Shown here: positions 34,256 to 47,396 of the stretch, piece by piece
Layout: each line of letters opens with the position of its first letter
Numbering within the stretch: the stretch's first letter is position 1
Assembly: GCA_002914805.1 (NCBI GenBank)
Contig: JXTB01000174.1
Location: 524,966-588,965 of the forward strand
DNA length: 64,000 nt
Reading direction: 5' to 3'
Source: Parasponia andersonii
Taxonomy: Eukaryota; Streptophyta; Magnoliopsida; Rosales; Cannabaceae
Made by a program: the position numbers and the translations under genes
The notes under the pieces: generated by a model
Database searches by the model: none
What the model was told of the DNA's origin: nothing
The model's input: the letters and a program-made list of their open reading frames with translations, nothing else

Positions 34256-37200
34256 GTATTCATTCCTTTTGGAGCTTATTATAAAAAAAAGAACATATAT
34301 TCCTTCTTTTTTCTCCAATACCAAAAGGCCAAAAAAAAAAAAAAGAGAAAAAAACCCTTACCCTCCACCATTTCGGTGTTTTTGTCCAGAAAAGCATGCC
34401 AAGGAACAAAAGGGTATGGAAGAAAGCTCTTCCTTTTAGGTTTTGGGTCCCAAAACAACAAATTCTCTCTTGTGAAAGATGGCAATAATGCATATTTGTT
34501 ATTGATAATTGCAAGGTGTACATGTCATTAAGAAATTAAAAAGCAAGTATTTGTGGATTCCGTTTCATTTGTTTTCTAAGGGCCCACCAACCCACATGGG
34601 CGTTTACATAAAGGAACAATACAACTTTTCTTTTGTTTAATACTAGTAATGGAGCAAATCAACTTTCTATGAGAGACTCACCAATTTTCCTCAACTAAAT
34701 GAATTATTTGGAGGATTCTTCTTCTTAATTTCGATATAATTTACTTCCATTTTGGCAATGAATTCCATGAGAAAATGAGAGTTGCAGTTGTACTTTTTAA
34801 ATAATGGTGATAGCAATAATACAAGATTATATCTATGTTATTCTATTTTAAAAAAATGAGTCCATTTCCCATTTAAACCAAAGAAGCCAGAACAAGTGGG
34901 TAGAATTGATGTAGATTGATGGGTACTATTGGGGGGGGTCACATAATGCTTTTTCTGTAATTTAACTAAAGAAGTAGGTGTGTTATGTGTTACTATATTT
35001 AATAAAAGAGTGACCAATGCCCTTCTGTATAGTATTTTATTGTTTTGAAAATGAAGCACCTTTGAGGGAAATTAAAAGAAAAGAAAAAGGAAATAACCAC
35101 AAAACTCATGGAAAAATCATAGATCAGTTGCTTGATATTTTGCAAGTTCTTGAAGAGATTAGCCATTCTTTTTTCCTTTGAAAAATGATAAATAGAAAGT
35201 TCCTACTGACTACCAATTAATGTATTGTAAGCGAGTTATCATATAGCTTCATATGAAGAAACAAATACAATAAGTTGATCTTTATACTCATTCATTCATT
35301 TAAAACTCCGGAATAGATAACAGTTAATTGGACATCTATTTCAAGAAACATCCTGATCTGTAAAGATTAAGTTATATGAGGTTAAATGTTTAGGGACAAC
35401 TTGGGAAGGTTCTTACCACCTTGGGTATTTCTTTTTTGTTTTAATAAAAAAAATGTATTTTTTTCCTCTCTCATATGTAAGAAATAAAATTCTTAATTAG
35501 TAGGTAAACATAACATGATTGACTTAGACGTGAATGCGAAATATTTAAGAATGTGGACGTGCACAAAATTCTAACTAGGGAATTATGTTGCTATTTGTCT
35601 AAAAAACTCCTATTTGGTTTGCTATAAGTAAAACCCTTGTTTGGCATTGCTTATAAGAAGCAAACTTTGGCTACCATGTCCTGAAACTGTTTACCCCCTT
35701 ATAAGCACGTTGTTTTTTCACATTAAAAAGAAAAGGGCTCGATAGAATCAAATATGTTTCCTTTTCCATTTTTTTTTTTGTTGAGTAAAAGAATACATGT
35801 ATATAAACATGTTTGATAAATCTCAACCGTTTTCGTAAAACTCAAGGTCTCACTCTAATAGAAGATTAAAATTAATCTTTCATTTGAAGGTGTGCATTTC
35901 TTTTCCTATTAATAAGTTCTTCTATAATACACAATTTGGCACACAAGGTGAAAAGCTTCAACTTTTGCTTTATTCCTTCTTGATTAAGATGAAGTAGTTC
36001 CTGAATAATATTATTCTATCTGAACATATTGTTTATAGAAAAATAGTTACACTATTTAATTGGTCCACCTTGCTCATCATTATTGTCATCGTATGATTTG
36101 AAATTCAAAGAGATTTGAGCTAACTTTGCCAAACTTGAACTAGTAAGTCAACGCCGTATGATGCTTGCTTCTTTCCTATTCGCCCTATATGGTAATTTCC
36201 CTTAATCTGGTTTGCTACGGATTTGTGCTTTGATTACAAGTCATACCAAATGTCAATAAATGTCTAACAGTGACCTCGTCAAGTTTTGATGTTAGAAGCT
36301 TTGTTTATATTCTTGAGAAGCAATCATGCACATTTTTACTTGAGATGGCCTTTTTGTTAAATTCAATAGCATTTTCTTATTAAAATATCCTTTTTCTTTA
36401 CTTATTACAGGAATTAACTATTTCTATTGATTCATAAGCTCTTGAGAAAGTCTTAATTTAGTGCTTAAATTTTAAAATTTCTTGAAAAAAAAAAAAGAAA
36501 CTTATAAACTTATTCATTGTTAGTTACTGAGCAATGAACACACTGTCCGTTAAATTAATGCTATATTCACTGGCACAACAGTAAATAGTAACCATACAAG
36601 AATTAGTATTATTAGTAATGGTCCTCAGACCTGGGAAAATTTCTTCCTTTCAAATATTCTCTGCTAAATACTTAATAAAAAAGTCAACAATCGATGTGGA
36701 GAATAATTTTACAAGTTTAAGGATTAAAATAAGACAAAATTAAAATTTAAGGACCAGAACAATAATATTTGAAGAGTGTAGGGATGAACAAGATAATTAA
36801 TCCTTATTTCTACTACATTCGTTGCGATGTTTAAATATTTACCCATACACCAATTTACAAATCTTACTACAAAAGTTTATTCTACTTGTAATTTACTTAT
36901 TTGAAAACATAAAGATAAAATAAAAATAAATTTTTTAATGGAATGGTGGAGAATTAAACATTACTCCAATTTCTTTAGATTTAAAGTCATATTTATATTT
37001 ACAGTCTTAATTTAATTAGGGGTGTCTCATGTGTGTGTATGAAGCGGGTATGGATCCAGTTTGGATTGGACCGAACCAATTAGAGTGTATCATAAACAGT
37101 GCAATGCAAATAGAAATGGATTTGAGTAGTAGTATTTCGTACTTCTTTGGGTAAAATGAATTTTCAAGGAGTATTGCAATCTTAGTGACACGTAGTTATT

Positions 37201-39008
37201 TTATATTAGCTACCAATGATTGGTCATATGAAAGTCATAAATTTATGGTAAAAATTATAGTAGTCACTAGTATTATAACCATCCAAAAAATGTCATTTTT
37301 TTAATAAATAGTGTTTAAAACTCACTTTCCCCAAATTACTAGTCCATTTCTCGTTTCAAATGGAGACCAACTCACATTTCGACAATGAGTAATAACGGTC
37401 AATGTCTCATGTCTGTTTTTTCTAAATGACGGATTAGCTTATACACTGGGTATGTCTGATGTCTTTGTTTCGATCCATATACTAAGTATATCAGTTCCAT
37501 AGTTTTTTTGTTTTCTTTTAGGTACTGGGTATATAAGGTTCATTAACTGACATACCCGGTAGGAAATAGTATACATGTTTTTGCCTCGTTTAAAGGGACA
37601 AGGAGGCTTTGAGTATTCCCGCTACGAAAATCAAGTACTGGTTAAAAGAAGAAAGAATAAATAAGTTTAGACTAGCATACAATAGCAGGTTAATTCAATA
37701 TGAATTTTGAATTTTGTCCCTCATTTGCTAAATAGGTATATAATTTAGGGGGACTTCTATAATACACCACTACTTTTTGGTTGTATCAATACACCATTTT
37801 TCTCACATTTAGATGTAAATTAAATGGTGAATAAAGCCGCAATTCTACGATTACTGAATTGTACCGCCCACTAGGGAATGATCTTCTATTAATGTAAAAA
37901 AAGAAAAATTTCTCCCTCTTCTTCGTTCTCCTTTGCTTCTTCTTCTTCTTCTTCTTCTTGCTCCTGTTGTTATCAGAGTGATTCCTCTTGCCATGAAAAC
38001 TTCTTTCTTTGAGAACCGAGTTTTGTAGACCATTTATCCTGAATTTGTTCAAAAAAACTTTGGCTTGGGCTTCCTCTTCTTCTTATGCTTTGTGGTCTCA
38101 AATGCTACCTTGACTCGTTCGGGTTCTTGCTTCATTTTAATTTGAATAACGCGCTGAGAACAACAAACTCTGAAGTTTAAATCTCTAGAAGTAATAAAGG
38201 AGTGAGTTTAGGACTAGAGGAGAAGGTACATTGCTTGAGATTTGGTGAATTTGCATCAAGAAGTGGAGGGATATTAGAGGATTTCCAACATGATGTTCAA
38301 ACATCTAAATTAATGAATCAAAATTAATGAACATGCTTGAATATTGATTTTAGGGAAAGAAATATTAAGATGCAGACTGATATTATACGATCTGTAACTT
38401 TTTTAAATACCAAAATTTAATAAAAATTAAATCCCCCAATAAAGAAAATATATTTTGAAAAAAAATAAAATAAAAGAGAAAGTTTGTGAACAAAGAAATT
38501 TGTTGTCAAAATTCTGTTGTGAAAAAGTCTTAACCTCCTCCAAAGATTTACTGTCAAAGTAAAATACCCAAATATTATTTATGGGCACCAACGATATGCC
38601 CTCAATATGTTTTTTCATTCTTCTATAAGATAGTCTCAAGAGATTCAGTAAAAAATAATTAAATAAATATATTTGCTACTTCAGTGTTGGCAATAGATTC
38701 GTGATTTTGACAGTGGAATTGATAATTTTTTCAGCCCATAAAACATATAGAGGAGAGAGAGCTAAAGGAAGAAGATGAATTGGTGATTTTTTTTTTTTCA
38801 TGGCCATGTACTGTTTTTCTTTTTTTTTTTTTTTTTCTTTTCTGTTTTTTTTTTTTTAATCTTAATTGGGTAAAATCAAGTAAAGTGACCTTCACAATAA
38901 ATTTTATGATCCGTAGTTCATATCTAATAAGAATTTTTAAAATGAGGTATATTGATACACCCGGAAAATGAGGGTGTATAGTAGAAATTTCCTATAATTC
39001 ATAAGAAA
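34256..39008. other. AT-rich intergenic region, no gene supported
   Basis: PLATZ 3' UTR, then about 4.5 kb with short, low-complexity ORFs. A (TTC)n tract sits at about 37934-37958 and T runs at 38788-38855. Nothing recognisable. Confidence 0.5.
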
Positions 39009-39092
39009 GAATTTTTAATGAGTATTTTTGGTTAGGAGTGTTCTAAGGAAGAATTTTTAATGAGTATTTTTGGTTAGGAGTGTTCAAAAGAA
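39009..39092. repeat. 42-bp tandem duplication at the left end of a hAT-type element
   Basis: GAATTTTTAATGAGTATTTTTGG plus TTAGGAGTGTTC occurs at 39009 and again at 39051. Each copy contains the target sequence TTTTTGGT followed by the first bases of the element terminus TAGGAGTGTTC. Confidence 0.9.
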
Positions 39093-39789
39093 CCGACAAA
39101 CTATGGAAACTACTCAATCTAGTCCAAACCGTTCAATCGGATTCTCTTCTTAAATGGTCGATTACGGATTAGAAAAAATGAAAATCAACTTTGTTGGTTT
39201 GGTCTTCAATTTAGGACAAATTCGGTCGAATTTAAACCGAACAAGTCAATAAGTTTGTATATAAATATATATATTTAAAAAATATGTATATTAATAGTTA
39301 AAAATTTAAGCTCATTCATTCTAATTGAGTAATGATTATTTTTAGCTTATTTAGGACTATGTCACTTAAGAATCTTATGATATTTTAGATTTTAAATCTT
39401 GTTATTGTAATGTATTTAAGATTAAAGACTTTAAGTTTGCTATTCAATTTTGATTAAATTGTAAGTTGTAATTAAAATTTAAGTTTACTAGAACTTTCGA
39501 TTTGGTTGTACATTTTAACTATGTTATGGTTTCGTTTTATATTTGAACTTTAAAGTTTAAATGAAATATGATCATGATATAAACTTAGTTGATGTTGTTA
39601 TAATTCAAATTTTGTAAATTTTTAAACCGTAGAAATCGTCCAAATCGGTATAAAAAATTTAGGTGCAGTTTGGCCGGTTTGAATCAACTAACTCAAATCA
39701 TACGAATTGGTAAATTGGTTAAACTGCACATTTAAATTAGTTTCTGGATTAGTGATTTAGACCGTTCAAACTAACCATGAACACTCCTA
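39075..39789. mobile_element. Non-autonomous hAT-type element with 8-bp target duplication
   Basis: Terminal inverted repeats TAGGAGTGTTCA (39075-39086) and TGAACACTCCTA (39778-39789) match perfectly over 12 bp. The flanks are TTTTTGGT (39067-39074) and TTTTTGGC (39790-39797), an 8-bp duplication with one mismatch, as expected for hAT. Subterminal ACCGTTCAAWC / CCGTTCAAAC motifs recur inverted. The 715-bp interior has no transposase frame. Confidence 0.85.
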
Positions 39790-39797
39790 TTTTTGGC

Positions 39798-40544
39798 TTT
39801 GCTCTATGGACGAGGACTTTTAATCAATTTAAAAATGATTTATGCTAACATGTTAATCTATTTTTTTTTCCCATTTTAATTCTAATTCTTGTAAAGAAAC
39901 CGATTTTTGTGAGTGTGAAATTGATGAAAAAAAAAATTCCATTTTAGTTTATCTCAAATTACAATCTTTTGTCTACATTTTGTTTTTTGTTACTTACGAT
40001 TTTTAAATATTTATATGAATTAATATGAATGAAATGTTTTATGGAATTTAATTATTATTTTTCTCTTTTGAATAAGTCTAGAATCTTATTCTATTAGTTT
40101 TTTAAATTGTTTAAATTTTGAATTGGTTATAATGTAAATTTAATTTTTATATAGAATTTAATTTCAGACTTCTTAACATTTTTAGTTGATACTTTTAATT
40201 TAATTACATCTAATATGGGTTATTTTTTATTTTATTTTTATCTTTGCGGATTTGTTTCTGTAAATAATCAAGTTAGCATGTAAATTTTCATAGCATTAAA
40301 TCTCAACAACTAAAATGAACTGTGGTCACTAATTAAATTACCACGTAACTACAATTTCATAGATTAGTTGACACTCGTCACATTGACCAATTTTAAGTCT
40401 TGTCACTACTCACTAGCTTGCAATTTAAAAATGTAAATTGCATGTTACACTATGATGTTTAAGATTTTAGTCTAATGTTACAAAGAATAGAATGTCACAT
40501 AATTCAAATTGCCCCGAAAATTTTCACCAATTGAACATATATAT
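39798..40544. other. AT-rich spacer, no gene seen
   Basis: T-rich and A-rich sequence between the hAT-type element and the LTR element. No ORF or repeat recognised. Confidence 0.5.
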
Positions 40545-41242
40545 TGTACGGTCTGAAAACCTATATGTTGGTCAATGCCAAAAAGAGAAAAATTAACCAA
40601 GTGGACGTGTTAGGTTGTATGAGTAAGATTAAGTGCGACCTCTTCCGAAAGAGTTAAGTGCGACCTCCATCGAATAAGTTAAGTACGATCTACTCTGAAC
40701 GAGTTAAATGCGATTAGAATGAAAAGAAAACTAGACTAAGATTCGTCAAACTGGTAACCTACAAAGAAAGGGAAACAAAAGTGTCTCTTTAAAGATCGAC
40801 CAGTCATCTCATTTAAGTTATTACTAGTTATATTGTTACTCAAATTATATCTGATTATACAGTTATCCATTCTCACAATTGGGAAATATTGAGTTATTCT
40901 TACCTATATAAAAGGAGTTCAATGCAGTTGTATAGGATCTTTAATCTTTTTTGGATCTGGGATCTTTTTAGATCTTTTGGCTACTTTTTAGACTCTTACT
41001 TCTTCTTTCCGGACAACACACTGTAATGTTGAGCTCTTAGAATTCCAGCATTGAAACTTAACAAAACTCTTGTAATTCTCCAGAAAATAGTAAAAAACAG
41101 TGGACGTAGGCTCATCTTTTTGGGGGCTGAACCACTATAAAATTCTTGTCTCTTTATTTGCTTTGATTGATTAACCATTTTCATACACAAGTCACATCTT
41201 GCAATTTTTCCAAATTTATTGTTGACAAAACCTCCGTCAATA
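40545..41242 (+). repeat. 5' LTR with 25-bp minisatellite and primer-binding site
   Basis: Starts TGTACGGTCTGAAAACC and ends CTCCGTCAATA. A TATATAAAAGG box lies at about 40906. Upstream of it, a 25-bp unit (AAGTGCGACCTCTTCCGAAAGAGTT-like) is repeated four times from 40631 to 40715. Directly after the LTR, ATTGGCGCTAGAAGG (41243-41257) is the likely tRNA primer site. Confidence 0.8.
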
Positions 41243-41444
41243 ATTGGCGCTAGAAGGAGGGCTATTCCAGTAGGAAAAATTGTCAATTCTGCTTCTTTCA
41301 ATAATGGCAAACACCATAAATACTACTAGAAACACCGGAACTAGCCAAAACCAACTCCAAAGTGCTGCTGCTGCGTAAGTAGATCCTATTCAGGATCAAC
41401 CTGCCACGACCACGCCAGAAAATATTGTCCAAAGACAGGATTGC

Positions 41445-43740
41445 ATGGAAGCGGCACTGGTGAACCTTCAACAAATCACTAGTCAGATTAATGACTCTTT
41501 ACGACGACTTGCTGAGGGACAGATGGTGACTCTGCCACTGCACAAATGTCCCAGAGAACATCCTGCTCAACAATCTGAGAAAGGAATTCAGATCCTGGAG
41601 ACAGAGAATCGTGACCAGCTTAAAACCTGGCAGGAGCATTTTGGAGATCGCATCTCCAAGGGAAAAGGCAAGGTCGCAAACTTGCCTCTGGAATCTGGTA
41701 TTGAAAGTTCGAGCACTGATCGTGATCATGGACAACCTTCCCGGAGAGCGACCATCAATCGTGATTATCTAGACAACGAGCAAAAACGTCAATCGAGGAG
41801 TGTCTTTAAAAGGATCACTAGGGAATCTCAACAGAATCCTACAGACCTGAGACAACATCTAGATCAGTGACGTAGTCAGGAACGATCCACATCGTATCAC
41901 AACGACCGAAGTCGATCTCGTCGCACTATTTCATTGGAATCTCTAAGGTTACAGCAGACCCTACCTAACCAACCCACCTTCTATCGTGACAACGATCAGA
42001 GGCCACTCCTACCACTAGCAAAAGATAATATTCTCCCTCCGAATATCGATGTTCACAATTTGAGGATCGCATTAAATGCACTTACTGATTGGAATGTTGA
42101 GCTCGCTGATGGATATCGTCAATCACCATTTAGCGAGAATATTTGAGCTATTGCCTTACCTGTCAGATTCAAACTCCCCACCATAAACACTTTTGATGAG
42201 AAAACTGATCTGCAGGAATATATGGATCACTTCAATGACCTGATGGAACTTCATCGTGTCAATGATCTCGTACGTTGTAGATGTTTTACTCTAACTCTCA
42301 CGGGAGCAGCGAAGAAGTGGTTCTGAAGACTTAAGTCTGACTCAATCTCGTCCTGGCATCAACTCCAGACTGCATTCTTGAGGCAATTCCAGGTTGTGAA
42401 GAATTTCGCTATTCCATTGGTTAGTCAGTAAGCTATTCGGCAAGGTCCGGAGGAAACTCTACGATTTTACCTAAACCGCTTTACCTCAGAAGTGGCAAAT
42501 ATCAACAACCCACCTAAAGGAGGAGTTTTAACTCTAATGATGGCTGGGGTGCGACTAGAAACTAAACTCCGGGAAAAGTTACTTGAGCAAGAATGCAGAA
42601 CCCTTAAAGACTTCTATTGGAGAGTTGGTTAGTATCTAAGGGTGGAATCTTCATATAAGAATCTTCATAAGGTCACAAAGGAAGGAAGAAAGGATGCTGC
42701 TAAAGATTCGACCATAAACAACAATAATAATGAGAAGTCGAACAAAAGGAGTAGTGAACAATTGACTAAGAAGCAGCCCAAACAAAAAAAGTAGGAGATT
42801 CCGAGAGCTCCCATGAGGTTCAACAACTATACTGAACTGAACGCACCCATAGATTATATCTATGCGGTCACAAACCAAAAGGAGCGATATTGTCAATCGG
42901 AACCAATGAAAAGAGATAGAGCGAGGCGCTACCCCAATAATTTCTGCTGGTATCACAATAACATTGGACTCGATACCAATAACTGCTTTGCCCTAAAAGA
43001 TAAGAACGAAAGATTAATTAAAGAAGGATAGCTGTGGCAGTACACTAAACAGAATAATGAAAAGTGAGAAGAAAACCCACAATGACCTCCAGAAATTCAA
43101 CGTGAGGTGCGAACTATTTTCGGAGGACCGCACGTTGGTAGAGGTTCCAAGAAAGCGTAGGATAGGTATGCACGAGAAGCCCGACAGCAACCATTAACTA
43201 ATGTCATACATCTCAAGCAGCGACCACGAAACTTTCAACAGGTACTAGATATGGATATTACCTTCACAGAGCAAGATAGCAGTGAGGTCCATTACCCGCA
43301 CAATGATGCATTGGTCATAAAGATCAATTGTGAAAGCATGCAGCTATGGCGAGTATTGGTCGATAATGGAAGCACCGTCAACATCTTGTACTATGATGCC
43401 TTCAAGAAGATATGTCTGAGTGAAAGCGACCTAAAGCCCACTGTCACTCCACTTTACGGATTTACTGGTAACAGCATAATGCCTAGGGGCATGATTGAGT
43501 TAATGGTCAACGTTGGAATTTATCCTAGGATTTCAACGATAATGACCTAATTCTTAGTTGTGGATTGTCCCTCTGTATTTAATGCTGTACTAGGATGACC
43601 AACACTGAGGGAACTTCAAGCAATTACTTCAATCTACCATCTCACTATGAAGTTCCCAACTCAACAAGGAGTAGACGAGGTGCGAGGCAACCAATATGAC
43701 GCGAGGACTTGTTATAATAACTCAATAAAGCTCGCAACAA
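41445..43740 (+). pseudogene. gag-protease polyprotein of the LTR element, with nonsense mutations
   Basis: All blocks are in one frame with stops but no evident frameshift. 41445-42146: Gln-rich N-terminal region. About 42150-42660: a retrotransposon gag domain (FKLPTINTFDEKTDLQEYMDHFNDLM, LTLTGAAKKWF, SSWHQLQTAFLRQF, LRFYLNRFTSEV). 42813-43030: basic, FCWYHNN. 43251-43600: retropepsin-like protease with VLVDNGSTVNIL, where the usual DSGS/DTGS/DGGS triad position reads DNGS. About eleven stops (for example at 41868, 42144, 42324) each fit one C-to-T change from CGA, CAA or CAG. Not functional. Confidence 0.85.
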
Positions 43741-43867
43741 AAGATACAGCACCTCGCACAATAATGGTCTAGCTACAAAGTAAAGCATCAAAGAAAGCAT
43801 CAGAAGCGTCAAGCGGAACGTCAATTGATAGGTCTTCAGTAAATCTTCATGTATATCTTCTTGTATT

Positions 43868-43976
43868 CGTCATTCGTCAATAAAGATATCTACTTATATT
43901 CGTCATTCGGTAATCGACATTTGTTTGTCATCATTCGCGGGGCATCTTGTAGTCGACATTCGGTGTTCGTCATTCG
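43868..43976. repeat. CGTCATTCG microrepeat at the missing-pol junction
   Basis: CGTCATTCG occurs at 43868, 43901 and 43968, with variants TCATCATTCG (about 43928) and CGACATTCG (about 43953). It follows the end of the protease frame, where reverse transcriptase would be expected. Confidence 0.75.
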
Positions 43977-44635
43977 TCATCATCAATAAGGATGTCCCCT
44001 CATCGATTATTCAATTTGGTTCACTTTTTATGGTTTTATGGCAGTCTTCGAACACCATAAAACTCGGTGGGTAGTGGGATCAGAATATTATCTCCTACTT
44101 ACCTCCTAAGGGACTATGCAAACATCCATTTAGAGGAGTTAGAATTTTAGATCGCTGAATTTCTAAAATTTCTTAAACTCTTAGGATTTTCTCCTCGCTT
44201 CATGCCATAGCATGTCATATTACGCAATTTCTCTCCTCGAATAACAAAGTAACTAAGCAAAACGTTCATTATTCGATGTGATATATTGCTATATTACATT
44301 TTGCCATGAAACTTTGGAAAACCAGTATTGAGTTCGCATCACTCATACTTACTGTTTTCTTAAGCAACCTAACCTATCCTAACACTTAAAACTCATTTTA
44401 AGTTTGTTAGATTCGAATCGCAATAGCTTACCGATCAATCACCTAGTGATTGACTACTTAGTTAAATTATCTTTATATTACAACGTAGTGTTTTGAATGT
44501 TTTGCAGGAATAAATATCTGATAAGAAAGCATTCATTAAAAAAGCTTGTACCTGTATGCAAGCATAGAAATACAAATAAAAAGGGGACCAAGCCCGCATT
44601 ATTCTGAAGTTAAAAAAAAAAAGAATACAAAATTT

Positions 44636-46790
44636 TTATGCAGACATGCTCACTCTACCATCTCCAGTTTTGGTAGCTTCCACTTCCCTCCAACTCCGGA
44701 TAAGCTTGACCACGTCTTTGCCAAGTATAGAAAAATTGAAGTCCAGATGCTTGCAGAAGATATTATATATAATGGTCGACGAGACGATGTCACTGGCTTT
44801 TTCTTCGAGCTCCTTGACTTCAGTAGCCTTGAACTCTTCAATAGCCTTGTGAGCCACCTCTGTTGTCGTGTCCTTCATACAATCCAGATACTCGAAGATA
44901 GTCTTCTCAAGCTCTTTAATTTTCTCCTCGAGCTTCTCCTTTTCAAACTTCTCTTTGGCCAGACCTTCGAGTAGCTACTGCCTCTCTAAATCAAAGCCTT
45001 TTCTCTTCTCCTCGCGAGCCTTCTCTGAGTCCTCGAATGCTTGGGATATCTCTTCGACTTTTTCAGCCTTTTCCAAATACTCAAGTACTGGATCATGCAT
45101 CAAGACAGCAGCTACATCAGTCTGAAAATATAAACACATAAATACCAGGAAAAAATGCGTTGAAGAGGAAAAATAAAAGATGCTTATATTTGCCAACATC
45201 CTCGTCGCAGAACCGAAGGCAACCTTAGCTGATCGTCGCTTCATCCTTGCTTAGCCATCTTTAGAAGTGAAGTGATCAATGAAGGCCGCGCTCATACCTG
45301 CCTTCTCTGACAATTGGTTAAGGAGTGCAAAAATCTCCTCGTCTTTATCAACCTGGTTCAGTCCCGAAGAAGTGACAGTCTCCTTGGATGGATTAGGATG
45401 ATTCGCAATTTGAGGCTGAGGAGGAGGCGAGCTTGTCAGGATATCCTTGAAGGCGAATTTTCATTTCTTTGAAATGTCGACCTTTTCTTTCCCTTTTGAC
45501 ATCGATGGAGGTATGCTCTCTGGTGTCTTGGACTTTGCTATTGACCCCAGAGTGGAAGGCGGTGCTCGTAGTCCACTGCCGATAACTATTTCTGTACAGA
45601 TTTATGAGTCAGCATGTGAGGTGACATAATACGGTAATAAGAAAAAAGAAGAAAAATATAATTACCTTCTTGCTGTTGAGAAATTGGTGGTGATGCGACT
45701 TCTGGAAATGATGGTTTCGAGGTTTTAGGAGTAGCAGATGCTTTTCGCTTCCTAGGTTTGGAAGACAAGGTACTCTTTTTCTTTTGCTTCCTCGGCTTCT
45801 TCTTCTTCAAGCTCGAGGGTCTGGTTGAACGGATAGTGGAATCCTGGAAAGCGACTCCCCTTAGAAGCAGTCTGCAAGCGACTAAGTTCTTGGATGTCTT
45901 AAGCTTCTTCTAATTGAATTCTTCAATCGGAAGGTTGTTTATTTGGTACATCCTTACGAGCTGTTCTCTGGAGAGTCCTGATCGTTCTGTATTATCTGCG
46001 ATGACATACGAGTACAATCAGAATAATATATTTATGAAGAGAAGGTAATAAGCTAAAAGTTACCTACCAGGGTTCTGTAAGAAGCCGTTATCCGTGTAAT
46101 CAAAGTGGAAAAATAGATTTTTCCATTTACCCATATTGTTGCGGACCCCGTGGATAGTTTTTATGGCTTGGTTCGACCACTTGTTCACATAGAAGAAGCC
46201 GAAGTCTGATGTGTTTGATTTCACTTGGTAAAACTAAGCGAATTCTTCAAGAGTGGGGGTTTCTAAACCTAATTTATGGTAAAATATGTACATACATACC
46301 ATATATCTATATGTATTTAGAGTTAGTTGGAAAGGGACGACTCTATAGTAATCGACGATTGATTTTATGTATGGATAAAGTGGAAGGTGGACACAACATT
46401 TGAGAACTGCTTCAGAGAATGAAGCAATTCCGCGAGGTAGTGTGTGTGTGGTCGATTGAACCCCATAGGAAGATGAAGAGGGATGTCGATCTTGTAGTTA
46501 CATATGATCTTGCTAAGCTTGTTTATTGTGCAGCTCATCCTTATATTGGTACATGACCAATTTCCCTCCACATATTGATATCCCGTTGTGAATGCAGGAG
46601 CATCCCTGATATGCTGAGTCCACTGGTCTTGAAGGAGGTCGCCTATGCGAGGACTGTTTTACCTGACTCCGGTTATCTCTACTTCAGGCTCTGGCTCAAG
46701 ATAATCTTCAAGATTTATGGAGCTAACACTGGAATTGGAAGATTCTCCTGAGAATGCATTCTCTTCCCTAAAATCCTTACTACTAGACAT
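44636..46790 (-). pseudogene. Antisense, intron-bearing gene of the LTR element (Tat-type accessory protein)
   Basis: It starts at an ATG (46790-46788) placed directly after an acceptor TTCTTTTCAG. Recognisable parts: an acidic N-terminus (MSSSKDFREENAFSGESS), a block with YKIDIPLHLPMGFNRPHTHYLAELLHSL (46560-46370), an FFYVNKW...GKWKNLFFHF block (about 46205-46105) like the plant-specific domain of putative gypsy-type transposon proteins, a Lys/Arg-rich nuclear-localisation-like stretch (MKKKKPRKQKKKS, 45810), and a C-terminal coiled coil (45120-44640). Splice-like borders occur at about 45667/45595 and before ACTGATGTAGC at 45123. Several stops and shifts show decay. The function is unknown. 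Confidence 0.65.
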
Positions 46791-47149
46791 CTGAAAAGAA
46801 ATACGGATGAGTTTAGTCCTATGAGAGCATCAAGGATCTTCGCTATATGCAAGCAATTTTGGGGGTTCATTCTAGGATTGTATTAACAAGTAGCTCATTG
46901 GATTTTTTTCTAATCGGTCTACGGATTCATACAAATTATTCGAGCAGTTCGTCAAAAAAATACATATAAATAAAGTTTTAGACCCTAAAAACCCATTTAC
47001 GAGTTCGTCTCTTTCAATTATCTAAAAGAGAGTCTATTCTACAAACTAACGAAGAGGATCTGAAAAATTCTCATTTCAGTCTATCCGAGTGTGGGATGGG
47101 TTCTTATTAGAAATAAAATCTGTAAATGAGATTTTTTGAACAGACAAAG

Positions 47150-47396
47150 AACAATAAAAGAGAGGATATATACTAACCTTTCTTTGAAGATAGAGAGATT
47201 GAGATGTAGTCTGAAGGATTGCAGTGATAGCTTCGTTGGAGAAGAGGCTGAAAGTTATATGAGCTGAAGAACAAGATGACGCTGAAAGGATTGCTTTGTG
47301 AATGCTTTGGGTTTCGAGAGAGAGAGAGAAACAGATAGAGTTTTTTGTTTTTGAAGAGGAGGCGGATTAGTTTTCGATATATATATATATGTCTCA
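47150..47396 (-). promoter_or_regulatory. Promoter, leader and 5' intron donor of the antisense gene
   Basis: On the minus strand a TATATATATATATCG box (47390-47377) is followed by a C/T-rich leader of about 200 nt with CTCTCTCTCTC, then TTCAAAGAAAG/GTTAGT, a good donor at about 47178. This is laid out like an ordinary plant gene promoter with a leader intron reaching to the ATG at 46790. Confidence 0.55.

Noticed and set aside
37786..38052. Lys-rich ORFs on the minus strand
   Set aside because: Produced by a (TTC)n microsatellite and T runs.
40496..40544. Target-site duplication for the 40545-48511 element
   Set aside because: TATAT before the 5' LTR does not match ATACG after the 3' LTR, even with shifted borders; it is probably lost by mutation, so not claimed.
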